DNA of 33,380 nucleotides from Micromonospora_J zhanjiangensis (lineage in GTDB: Bacteria > Actinomycetota > Actinomycetes > Mycobacteriales > Micromonosporaceae): NCBI RefSeq assembly GCF_042650605.1, contig NZ_JBHSBN010000043.1, positions 1-33,380 on the forward strand, in the 5' to 3' direction. A program made the position numbers and the translations under genes. Each line of letters opens with the position of its first letter. The stretch's first letter is position 1. The notes beneath the pieces were generated by a model that was not told the DNA's origin, searched no databases, and was given only the letters and a program-made list of their open reading frames with translations. Of this stretch, positions 24,532 to 32,010 are shown in pieces.

Positions 24532-24780
24532 GTAGGTAAGTGTCACCGACGCGAACCTCACCCGCCAAACCCAAGTTCTCAACTGTGGACGGGGCGACGA
24601 CCGGCCGCCGATGCTGGGCCTGCCCGCACACCGACCCCGTCGCTGGTCTGGCACGCCCTGGCACCGACCATCCACCTCTCGGCACGGTGGCGACCGGCGA
24701 AGCAATCAGGGGCTTCCACCGACGCGAAGGTGCCGCCACCGATGCCAGCCTGAAGACAACGCCATGACCGGCAACGACCG
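24532..24780 (+). repeat. Regulator-module upstream block, copy B
   Basis: Begins TAGGTAAGTGTCACCGA (24534-24550), then GCTGGTCTGGCACGCCCTGG, CGGCACGGTGGCGACCGG and ATCAGGGGCTTCCACCGACG, and ends ACGACCGGACCAG. It matches copy A (20398-20624, opposite strand) over about 220 bp. With the regulator starts, A and B form an imperfect inverted repeat whose arms are 3.9 kb apart. Confidence 0.75.
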
Positions 24781-24868
24781 GACCAGCGCCGGATCCCATC
24801 CGCCCGGGAACGGCCTTGAACCGCGCGGTCGCCGCCCCCTTCGAACCGTTGACGCGAAAGGAACCGCC

Positions 24869-25075
24869 ATGTCCGTCAGCGCTGTCATCGACATTGCCCG
24901 GCGGAACCTCAGCTACGGCGATGTTCGTGCCGCGAAGAGCCTTTCGTTCCGGGTCGACCTCGCCGGTGGAGCCGGCACTCATGTGCCCCAGTTGTCCGGT
25001 GTTGCGAAGTGGGGTCTGGACTTCGCCGCCGCGGAACTCCACAAAGAGCGAGCGAGAGTAGTTAGGAAATCCTGA
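24869..25075 (+). pseudogene. ABC transporter ATP-binding protein, 5' stub
   Basis: ATG 24869 with gaaagga upstream. Residues 1-30 (MSVSAVIDIARRNLSYGDVR, AAKSLSFRVD) match the N-terminus of the ABC ATPase at 27905 (MPVRPVIEVDQLNVTYGEFH, AVKDLSFQV). The sequence then becomes unrelated (LAGGAGTHVPQLSGVAKWG...) with no Walker A, ending at TGA 25073-25075. The stop overlaps the kinase start by one base (TGATG), so the stub now acts as a leader that could be translationally coupled to the kinase. Confidence 0.7.
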
Positions 25076-26028
25076 TGAGCGCGAATCGAGTCCTTTATGG
25101 AAATTATGAGGTAGGCGATCTCATTGGCTCGGGCGGTATGGCCAATATTCGCCTAGGTCGTGACATCCGCTCAGGTCGCTCCGTCGCGATCAAGATGCTC
25201 CGCAGAGACCTTGCACAGGATCCCCTGTTCCAGTCCAGGTTTCGACGCGAGGCGCGGATGTTGGCTCGCCTCAGCCATCCTGCAATCGTCTCCGTCTATG
25301 ACACTGGATATAAAGAGGTGGAAGAAGGCTCGGCGGATAAGGTGCGCGTTCCATATATCGTCATGGAGTATGTCGCTGGGCTGTCCCTGCGGGACCTCCT
25401 CAAGGTTGGCGAGATCAGACTCAAGGAGTCGATTCAGTACCAGGTCGGGATCCTCTCGGCGCTAGAGTTCAGTCATCGCGTGGGTATTGTCCATCGCGAC
25501 ATCAAACCGGCCAATGTGATGATCACAACCGAGGGTGCCGTCAAAGTCGTGGACTTTGGAATCGCCCGCGCCAGTGATGATTCAGCTGCGACGATAACCC
25601 AAGCCCACGAGGTTCTTGGAACTCCCCATTATCTCTCTCCCGAGCAGGTGCGCGGTGAAACCGCGGACGCCCGCAGCGACCTTTACTCCGCAGGCTGCCT
25701 GCTCTACGAACTACTTACCGGGCGGCCACCCTTTATCGGTCCTGACCCGCTCTCTGTCGCCTACCAACACGTCTACGAGGAACCCGCTCGGGTCAGCACG
25801 CGCAGTCCAGACCTTACTCCCGCGCTTGATTCCATACTCGTGAAGGCTCTCGCCAAAGCCCGGAAGGATCGGTTCCGGAACGCGCGAGCGTTCAGAGAGG
25901 CGCTCCAGTCCGCGGCGAAGGGCATCATTCGCGAAGATGGCGGTGCTCACCTGGGTACGTTCGAAAACGACGTGCCCAAGGCACTCGTCATGGGCGGGCA
26001 CGCCGGCATGGCCAGCGTCGACCGCTGA
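25075..26028 (+). CDS. Hanks-type serine/threonine protein kinase, soluble, probably foreign
   Basis: 317 residues, ATG 25075, AGGA about 8 nt upstream. Complete catalytic domain: glycine loop GSGGMA (18-23), Lys40 (VAIK), HRDIKPAN (140-147), DFG (160-162), SPE (188-190), SDLYSAGCLLYELLTGRPPF. It ends about residue 290 with a short tail; the juxtamembrane, membrane and PASTA parts of PknB-type kinases are missing, so it is cytosolic or truncated. Codon use differs visibly from the neighbours: many A/T third positions (ggaaattatgaggtaggcga, attcgcctaggt), suggesting acquisition from a lower-GC actinobacterium. It is driven from an ABC-stub leader. Targets are unknown. Confidence 0.92.
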   Translation: MSANRVLYGNYEVGDLIGSGGMANIRLGRDIRSGRSVAIKMLRRDLAQDPLFQSRFRREARMLARLSHPAIVSVYDTGYKEVEEGSADKVRVPYIVMEYVAGLSLRDLLKVGEIRLKESIQYQVGILSALEFSHRVGIVHRDIKPANVMITTEGAVKVVDFGIARASDDSAATITQAHEVLGTPHYLSPEQVRGETADARSDLYSAGCLLYELLTGRPPFIGPDPLSVAYQHVYEEPARVSTRSPDLTPALDSILVKALAKARKDRFRNARAFREALQSAAKGIIREDGGAHLGTFENDVPKALVMGGHAGMASVDR

Positions 26029-26175
26029 CGGCACCGCAGATTAACCAGGAGGAAAGAGTTCATAAGCGGGGGAACCTCCTTACAGCTGGCGGTTCTGGTC
26101 GCGGTACGGTGACTGATCAGGTGGTCGTCGGTGGGTTGGCTCGACCCGCGTGCTGCCTGTTCTGGATCTGGTGGG

Positions 26176-26862
26176 GTGTCCGGACCGCCGTCCATCGTGG
26201 AGCTGCTTGAGCGGCTTGCCCGGTTGGAGGCCCGGATCGTTGAGGTGGAGCGGGACAGGAAGAGTTGCCGCGGGAGAACGCGGATCTGCGGGCCCGGCTC
26301 GGGCAGGATTCGTCGAACTCGTCGCGGCCACCGTCGTCGGACGGGCTGGCCAAACCTGCGCCGAAGTCGTTGCGGACGCGGTCAGGTCGGCGGCGGATCA
26401 CCCGCACCGCGATCTCCGGCAGGTCGAACACCTGCCGCACGGCCACGCCTGTCACCGGCGCACCAGCCAAGCCCTCACCACACCCACCACAACCGGCCGG
26501 CTCATGCGCGATCCGCTCATATGGATCAGCGACCTGCCGCAACGTGCGCCCCTCATGGCCGGGCTGCCCACCTGAGCATCGGATCCTGTCGCGGCGGTGC
26601 CGTTGCGGGCGGGTCACCGCTGGCCGGGCTCCAGACGGGGTGGATGCCCCGGTGCAGTACGGGTCGAGAGCCACCGCGGCTGGGGTGTAGCTGCAGCAGG
26701 CGTTGGAGCGCAGGCGCGTACTGCGCGGGCGATGACGGATGTGTTCGGTGTGCCGATGTCGGCTGGCGCGGTCGCCGCCGCCCATGCCCGCGCCGGGGAC
26801 GGTGCACGTGGCCACCACCGGCAAATACACCCTCGTGTACGTGCACTCCAAGCGTGGGCGAT
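26176..26862 (+). pseudogene. IS66-family transposase remnant with internal inversion
   Basis: From GTG 26176: PPSIVELLERLARLEARIVE, a one-base frame change, then PRENADLRARLGQDSSNSSR and PPSSDGLAKPAPKSLRTRSG, the IS66 leucine-zipper and SSNSS-PPSSD signature. The next about 190 bp are inverted (see separate entry). The + strand then resumes with EHRILSRRCRCGRVTAGRAP and DGVDAPVQYGSRATAAGV, meets a stop, and after deletions continues as RAMTDVFGVPMSAGAVAAA and VHVATTGKYTLVYVHSKRGR, ending where a LuxR-family fragment begins (26855-26862). The catalytic C-terminal half is otherwise lost. No terminal repeats were found. Confidence 0.88.
26382..26575 (-). other. Inverted internal segment of the IS66 transposase gene
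   Basis: Read on the - strand this segment encodes GGQPGHEGRTLRQVADPYER, IAHEPAGCGGCGEGLAGAPV and TGVAVRQVFDLPEIAVRVI, the exact middle of an IS66 transposase, while both flanks encode the protein on the + strand. Its ends are the inverted hexamers TCAGGT (26382-26387) and ACCTGA (26570-26575). Flipping the segment between them restores one continuous frame at both joints (RTRSG-GQPGHEG and AVRVIRRRP-EHRILSRRCRCG). Confidence 0.85.
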
Positions 26863-27615
26863 GCGAATTTGTTCGCGGGCCGCCCGGCGTCGGCCCTCGC
26901 GGCGCAGCCACTCGCCTTAGGCGAGGTGAGCGCGGGCCAGGGTGGCCATTCGGCAGCATCGGAACCTGCCGTCAGCGCGGCCGCCCGTTGCAGGAACGCG
27001 GCTGCGGCGGCCAGCCCGCCATCGGGCGCGGGCCCGCTTGGCTGAACGCTCAAGGTCTGCGGTGGCGCCCTCGTCGGTGTCCAGGACCGCCTGCGCGCGG
27101 TGCCAGGCTCGCCGGTCGGGGTTGAGCCGCTGGTCGGTGGCGGCGGCCAGCGCGCCGTGTGCGCGGCGCTGGTCGGCTGGCGTGGCGGCCCGGTAGACGG
27201 CAGCTCCAGCAGCGCCAGGGGTTGCCACGCGCCTCGGCGACGATCCAGTCGCGCACCCGGTCGTTCAGCGGTGCGCGGACCGCGGCTGCCAGCAGCGCCC
27301 GGGCGTCGGTCTCGCCGAGTCCATCCAGCCGTGGCTCCGGCAGTCCGGCGAACACGAACCGCGTCTCAGACTCCACTCCGACCGAGTACTGCACCCGGAA
27401 CCCCGATGCGGCCGCCGCAGTGTCGCGGGCGTGCTCCAGGATCGCGGTCTCTCCGATGCCGCTTCCCCGCGCACCACAATTGCCCCGCTGCGTCCGGCCT
27501 GTGCCTGGAGCGAGAGATGTTCGATGGCCACGCGCTCTGCAGGCCGGCCCAGGAGGTCGGCCAGTTTCGCTCGCACCCGAGGCTGGGAAGAGTCCGACAG
27601 TGTCGGAGTAGGTAG
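26856..27615 (-). pseudogene. Third LuxR-family ATPase regulator copy with internal deletions
   Basis: Begins near 27615 with KLADLLGRPAERVAIEHLSL and QAQAGRSGAIVVRGEA; one frameshift destroys Walker A, and GIGETAILEHARDTAAA follows. SETRFVFAGL is joined directly to PEPRLDGLGETDARALLAAA (about 110 residues missing). IVAEARGNP and the LALLELP equivalent are joined to AVYRAATPADQRRAHGALAA (about 90 missing). GLAAAAAFLQRAAALTA is joined to RMATLARAHLA, an in-frame TAA, then GEWLRREGRRRAAREQIRIA (about 420 missing). The HTH is gone. Every piece aligns in order with the intact copy at 20641. The 3' end abuts the IS66 remnant. Confidence 0.9.
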
Positions 27616-27905
27616 TCGTCACCGATGCGAATCGCAATTGTTCGCGATGCCGGCCGCCTCTGCAAGGCCGCGTTCTCAACGCGGACGGATTGATGACTCG
27701 GATGCTCCAGGTCGAGACAGTCCTCGAGCAGGCGGCCTTCGTCGCTGGTCAACCGCGCACCAGCCGCCCAACCTGGCTGCCTCGCACAGACAGCGACCAG
27801 CTCGCTTGCGGCTGAGTGCGCTGACGGTGAGAGCTAAGGGGCTTATACCGATGCCAAGGTGCCGCCAGTGGCGGAAGCCTTGTGTCGAGACGAAAGGATC
27901 CGTGA
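27608..27905 (+). repeat. Regulator-module upstream block, copy C
   Basis: Starts GTAGGTAGTCGTCACCGATG CGAA (27608-27631), like copies A and B. It diverges in the middle (27640-27830) and resumes homology near the divergent ABC gene (AGGGGCTTATACCGATGCCA AGGTGCCGCCA against AGGGGCTTCCACCGACGCGA AGGTGCCGCCA in B). It lies between the third regulator copy and the ABC gene start at 27905, the layout presumed ancestral. Confidence 0.6.
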
Positions 27906-28337
27906 TGCCCGTCAGACCTGTCATCGAAGTCGACCAACTGAACGTCACCTACGGCGAGTTCCACGCCGTCAAGGATCTCTCGTTCCAGGTCGCGCGCGGG
28001 GAGCTCTACGCACTCTTTGGCACCGATGGTGCGGGCAAGACCTCGACCCTGGAGGTCATCGAGGGCCACCGGACGGCGTCGGCGGGCACGGTGCGCGTGT
28101 TCGGCAAGAGCCCCACGGACCGGCGCGCGGTGCGTCCTTCTGCCCGGAGGCTCGGCTACCGAGCTGATCGTCAACGCCTGAAACGGCGGGGTTCCACTGG
28201 CCGACTCCATGCTCCTGCTGGCTCCGGCCTTGGTCTGGGTGACGGTGGCGATTGTGCTGGCCGCGCGGATGTTCCGCTGGGAGCCCGTCGATAAGCGCCG
28301 CGACACGACAACGACGTCCAGCGCGGACACAACTTAG
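27905..28337 (+). pseudogene. ABC exporter remnant: ATPase 5' part joined to permease 3' end
   Basis: ATG 27905, AAAGGA upstream. Residues 1-83 are a DrrA/ABC-2-type ATPase start: VIEVDQLNVTYGEFHAVKDL SFQVARGELYALFGTDGAGK T (Walker A with GTDGAGKTST) and TLEVIEGHRTASAGTVRVFG. After about 28155 homology stops. In another frame, 28200-28337 reads ADSMLLLAPALVWVTVAIVL AARMFRWEPVDKRRD to a TAG, the last membrane helix and tail of an ABC-2 permease. The deletion removed the rest of the ATPase and most of the permease of a two-gene exporter. Neither product can work. It lies 29 bp ahead of the hydrolase operon. Confidence 0.8.
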
Positions 28338-28366
28338 AAGTTCACGACAACAGAAGGTAAACGATC

Positions 28367-29206
28367 ATGGGATTCATCGCCGTCGGGAACGAGAACAGTA
28401 CCCCGATCGAGCTGTACTACGAGGATCAGGGCACAGGTCAGCCGGTTGTCCTCATCCATGGGTATCCGCTGAACGGCCACAGCTGGGAGCTTCAGACGCG
28501 TGAGCTGCTTGCTGCCGGGTACCGGGTGATCACCTACGACCGTCGTGGCTTCGGGCGCTCGTCGAAGGTAGGTTCCGGCTACGACTACGACACGTTCGCG
28601 GCCGATCTGAACACCGTGCTGGAGACGCTCGACCTGCGCGACGTCGTCCTGGTCGGGTTCTCGATGGGCACTGGTGAGCTGGCCCGCTACGTCTCGCGGT
28701 ACGGCCACCAGCGGGTGGCGAAGCTGGCGTTCCTCGCCTCACTCGAACCGTTCCTGGTCGAGCATGACGACAACCCCGGGGGCCTGCCGCAGAAGGTGTT
28801 CGACGGGATCGAGGCCGCGGCGAAGGGTGACCGCTACGCCTGGTACACGCAGTTCTTCTCGGACTTCTACAACCTCGACGAGAACCTTGGCAGCCGGATC
28901 AGCCAGGAGGCTGTCACCGGCAGCTGGAACGTCGCCGTCTCCAGCGCGCCGGTGGCGGCCTACGCCGTCGTGTCTTCTTGGATCGAGGACTTCCGCGCCG
29001 ACGTCGAGGCGGTCCGTGCCAGCGGCAAGCCGGCCCTGATCCTGCACGGCACCGCGGACAACATCCTCCCGATCGACGCTACCGCCCGGCGCTTTCGCCA
29101 GGGCCTGCCCGAGGCCGAGTACGTCGAGATCGAAGGCGCCCCACACGGGCTGCTCTGGACCCACGCCGACGAGGTCAACGCCGCCCTGCGCACCTTCCTC
29201 GGCTGA
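28367..29206 (+). CDS. Alpha/beta hydrolase of the non-haem chloroperoxidase/arylesterase type
   Basis: 279 residues, ATG 28367 with AGAAGG about 9 nt upstream. HGYPLNGHSW (31-40) gives the oxyanion hole, nucleophile Ser99 in GFSMGTGE, acid Asp231 in LHGTADNILP, and base His260 in GAPHGLLWTHAD. All catalytic residues and the family's full length (about 275) are present. These cofactor-free enzymes hydrolyse small esters and can make peracids that halogenate. It is first in a + strand run of four closely spaced genes (gaps 50, 59 and 29 bp) that looks like one operon. Confidence 0.93.
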   Translation: MGFIAVGNENSTPIELYYEDQGTGQPVVLIHGYPLNGHSWELQTRELLAAGYRVITYDRRGFGRSSKVGSGYDYDTFAADLNTVLETLDLRDVVLVGFSMGTGELARYVSRYGHQRVAKLAFLASLEPFLVEHDDNPGGLPQKVFDGIEAAAKGDRYAWYTQFFSDFYNLDENLGSRISQEAVTGSWNVAVSSAPVAAYAVVSSWIEDFRADVEAVRASGKPALILHGTADNILPIDATARRFRQGLPEAEYVEIEGAPHGLLWTHADEVNAALRTFLG

Positions 29207-29256
29207 GCTGACGGAAAGGACACCGCGCGGAAAAGAACTACGAACAAGGAACGACA

Positions 29257-30087
29257 ATGGGCGAGAAACCGATGTCGGTACGGGACGATCTTCTCATCGT
29301 CGACGACCTCATGCTGCTCCTGATGGACGACGACGGCGTTTCCATCCAGGCAGCGGGCACCCTGCACTACGCGCTTGGCGGCGCGGTGCTCACCGAGCTT
29401 GCGCTGCTCGGTCGGATCCAGACCCACGACTCCGGGGTGCTGAACGGCCCGCGGGTCACCCCGTCGGGCGCGGGTCCGCTGCCCGACCCGCTGCTGCAGT
29501 CGGCCTACGACACCATCGCCGAGAAGACCCAGCGGGTGCAGCCGCTGCTCGTCACGCTCGGCGCCGATCTGTGGCGGGTGGTGCTCGACCGGCTCGTGGA
29601 CCGCGGCCTGCTACATCCTGTACGTCCTGAGGAGGCGCAGCTGCGAGCGCGGATCCGCCGGATCCTGGAGGACGGCGAAGCCCCGGATCCCCGCACTGCG
29701 GCGATCATCGGGCTGCTCTTCGCCAGCGGCGCCATACCCTCGCTGCGACCCCCGCTGCCCTGGACGTCGACGACGGTGACCCGGGCCAGCGAGATCGGAC
29801 GCGGCCATTGGGGATCCCAGGCGGTCGCCACCGCAGTGACTCGCACCGCGGCGGCGATCGTCGCCGCCAGTGCCGCCCGCCAGCGTGGCGACTACCACCA
29901 GGTGAGCGCCCAGGTGGACTCAGACGACCCCGGCTCCACGCCGCCGCTGTCGTACCTCGTCCACGTTATGGGGCACGCCTGGCCGGGCCCTGCCGGCGAC
30001 GGACTCTTCATCGATCGCGCCGGCCCGGACGCCAGCGCCATCATCTGGGACTTCGCCCAACGCCACCCGAAAGGATCACCGGCGTAA
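29257..30087 (+). CDS. GPP34 (GOLPH3-like) protein fused to a PHB-depolymerase-type esterase C-terminus
   Basis: 276 residues, ATG 29257 with AAGGA 6 nt upstream. Residues about 6-205 are a full GPP34 domain: DDLLIVDDLMLLLMDDDGVS, LGGAVLTELALLGRIQ, the RLVDRGLLHPVRPEEAQLRA block and TAAIIGLLFASGAIP. Actinomycete GPP34 proteins are cytosolic and bind acidic lipid surfaces in related eukaryotic proteins. Residues about 210-276 (YLVHVMGHAWPGPAGDGLFI, AGPDASAIIWDFAQRHPKG) are the last about 60 residues of PHB-depolymerase/feruloyl-esterase-like enzymes, including the GHAWPG catalytic histidine but not its Ser or Asp. The frame is continuous with no frameshift. It is either a deletion fusion of two genes or a new two-part protein. 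Confidence 0.85.
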   Translation: MGEKPMSVRDDLLIVDDLMLLLMDDDGVSIQAAGTLHYALGGAVLTELALLGRIQTHDSGVLNGPRVTPSGAGPLPDPLLQSAYDTIAEKTQRVQPLLVTLGADLWRVVLDRLVDRGLLHPVRPEEAQLRARIRRILEDGEAPDPRTAAIIGLLFASGAIPSLRPPLPWTSTTVTRASEIGRGHWGSQAVATAVTRTAAAIVAASAARQRGDYHQVSAQVDSDDPGSTPPLSYLVHVMGHAWPGPAGDGLFIDRAGPDASAIIWDFAQRHPKGSPA

Positions 30088-30146
30088 TTCCATGGCCTGC
30101 CACATCCTGCCCGTGTGAACAGATGTATTGAATAGGAGCTAGATGC

Positions 30147-31004
30147 ATGGCAACGATCGCAATCGTGGGATTCGGCGACATGGGCGAACAGATGGCGCCT
30201 CATCTCCTCGCCGCCGGACATCAAGTGCGAGTATCTGATATCGCGGACTCCCGGCTCGAAGCAGCTAGGCGCATGGGGACGACCGCAGTCGCGTCGGCCG
30301 CAGAAGCGGCGCGGGGCGCTGACGTGATCTTCGGCCTCGTGATGTCGAATGACATCCCGACCGCCTACCTGGGCAACGATGGAATACTCGCCGGCGCTGA
30401 GCCTGGTGCATCAGTGCTGATCTGCTCGACCACCACCCGACCAGTCATTGAACAGGTCCACGCGGCGGCACCCAGCGGAGTGGTCGTGCTCGACTCGCCC
30501 ATCGTTGGCGGTGTGAAATACGCGCGCGAGCGGGCGATCACGTTCCTGGTCGGCGGATCGGCCGACGATTTCGAGCGGGTGAAGTCGGTGCTCGATGATC
30601 TCGGCAGATCCCGGCACGTGGGTGAGTTCGGTGCGGGCGTGGACTACAAGCTGATCACCAACGTAGCCATCATGGCCGCGGAGGTGGGGCTACGCGAGGC
30701 GCTGGACCTCGCGGACATTCTCGGGCGAGACTACGCGACCTCGTTGGAGTTTATGGCGGTAGGGCCTATGAAGGCCGTCGTGGAGCGTGCTCTGGACGTC
30801 AGCAACCCTCGGCCGCTACGTCGCTCTGCCGAGGACGACGACACGCTGCTGTCTGCCGTCGATGACCCGGCCAGGTTGCTACCGATCTCCATTGCGGGCC
30901 GGCAGCGACTGTGGGAGGCGGTCAATGTCGATCCGGAATTCGAACCCGACTTCGTGGACCTGACGCGCAAGACCACCTCGCGCGCCACCAGCATCCGCTC
31001 TTAG
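30147..31004 (+). CDS. NAD(P)-dependent beta-hydroxyacid dehydrogenase-type oxidoreductase
   Basis: 285 residues, ATG 30147 with AGGAG 9 nt upstream. Rossmann motif GFGDMG (8-13), substrate-binding DSPIVGG (116-122), and catalytic Lys168 with Asn172 in GAGVDYKLITN. This is the 6-phosphogluconate/3-hydroxyisobutyrate dehydrogenase superfamily, with a helical C-terminal half. The substrate is unknown; it would act on a small 3-hydroxy acid or an imine. It is third in the 28367-31705 operon, next to an isochorismatase-fold hydrolase, which suggests catabolism or detoxification of a small carboxylic compound. Confidence 0.92.
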   Translation: MATIAIVGFGDMGEQMAPHLLAAGHQVRVSDIADSRLEAARRMGTTAVASAAEAARGADVIFGLVMSNDIPTAYLGNDGILAGAEPGASVLICSTTTRPVIEQVHAAAPSGVVVLDSPIVGGVKYARERAITFLVGGSADDFERVKSVLDDLGRSRHVGEFGAGVDYKLITNVAIMAAEVGLREALDLADILGRDYATSLEFMAVGPMKAVVERALDVSNPRPLRRSAEDDDTLLSAVDDPARLLPISIAGRQRLWEAVNVDPEFEPDFVDLTRKTTSRATSIRS

Positions 31005-31033
31005 GCGAGCAGAAGCATCAGAGGAGATCACGT

Positions 31034-31705
31034 GTGAATACCGTGCCGACCAGCAAGAAGATCGGTCCTGAACCGATCCGCGACCCCGATTCCGACCCCC
31101 TCTTGACACCGCAGAACTGCGCCATTGCGTTCATCGACTATCAGGAGGGTCAGTACGCCACAGTCGGTTCCGCCAGCCGGGAGGAGATCGACCTCGGTGT
31201 GGTGACGCTGGCGCAGCTGGCGCGAGCTTATGAGATTCCGACGGTCGTGAGCACCGTGGCGGTGGGAATGGGCGTGAACAAGCCGACCATCGATGAGATC
31301 ACTCGTGAACTACCCGGCATCACCGAAATCGACCGGACGGGTGTCAATTCCTGGGAGGATGCGGACTTTCGGACCGCGATCGAGGCCACGGGACGCAAGA
31401 AGATCGTGATGGCCGGCCTGTGGACAGAGGTTTGTCTCGCGTTCCCAGCCCTGGACATGCTCTTGGAGGGCTACGAGATCTACCCCGTGATCGATGCCGT
31501 TGGAGGCGTTTCAGCGGTCACCCACCAGACAGCCATCGACCGTATGCTTCAGGCTGGGGCGCAGCCGATCACCTCGCTGGCGTTCGGCTGTGAGCTCATG
31601 CGCAACTGGGCCGGCTCGGACGCTGACCGGTACCGGACCATCATCAACGACTACTTCCGCCGCAAGCGTGAAGCAGGGCAGTCCGCAGGCGACCTTTTCT
31701 CCTAG
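31034..31705 (+). CDS. Isochorismatase-family cysteine hydrolase (YcaC-like)
   Basis: 223 residues from GTG 31034, chosen because GAGGAG is 8 nt upstream and the frame further upstream overlaps the preceding gene. Catalytic Asp35 (AIAFIDYQEGQY) and nucleophile Cys134 (MAGLWTEVCLAFPALDML) are present, with the cis-peptide region and DAVGGVSAVTHQTAIDRMLQ, as in the YcaC subgroup. These enzymes hydrolyse small amides or esters, or act on hydroxamates. Last gene of the four-gene operon; 29 bp after the dehydrogenase. Confidence 0.92.
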   Translation: MNTVPTSKKIGPEPIRDPDSDPLLTPQNCAIAFIDYQEGQYATVGSASREEIDLGVVTLAQLARAYEIPTVVSTVAVGMGVNKPTIDEITRELPGITEIDRTGVNSWEDADFRTAIEATGRKKIVMAGLWTEVCLAFPALDMLLEGYEIYPVIDAVGGVSAVTHQTAIDRMLQAGAQPITSLAFGCELMRNWAGSDADRYRTIINDYFRRKREAGQSAGDLFS

Positions 31706-32008
31706 GCCGTGTTTCACCAGTGGGCTGTGCCGACCCGGATTTGATCACCGTGGCGTGTCGGTGATCGATAGACGGCGAGGTCTCCGGTAGATGGTTCTTC
31801 GACCAAGAAGACCTGAACACCGCAGACCTCGTGACCAGCGTTGCGGCAACGAGGCGGCACTCTCCTGGCGGGACGTGCCGGAATGCTACGGACCCTGGCA
31901 GCCGGTGTACGGGCTGTTCCGCCGGTGGCAGCGTGACGGCACGTGGCGGCGGATCGTGGCCGGGTTGCAGCCAGCGCAGACGCAGGACCAGTATCTCGAA
32001 AGGACACC
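31706..32008 (+). pseudogene. IS5-family insertion sequence remnant (N-terminal transposase piece)
   Basis: The + strand between about 31855 and 31975 encodes LSWRDVPECYGPWQPVYGLF RRWQRDGTWRRIVAGLQ, the conserved N-terminal (DUF4096-like) domain of IS5-family transposases. The upstream 31710-31850 holds a GATCACC-10-GGTGATC inverted repeat (31743-31766) and AT-poor DNA resembling an IS left end. No DDE catalytic part follows: the sequence passes straight to the start of the GNAT gene at 32011. The insertion separates the isochorismatase operon from the genes downstream. Confidence 0.75.
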
Positions 32009-32010
32009 AA

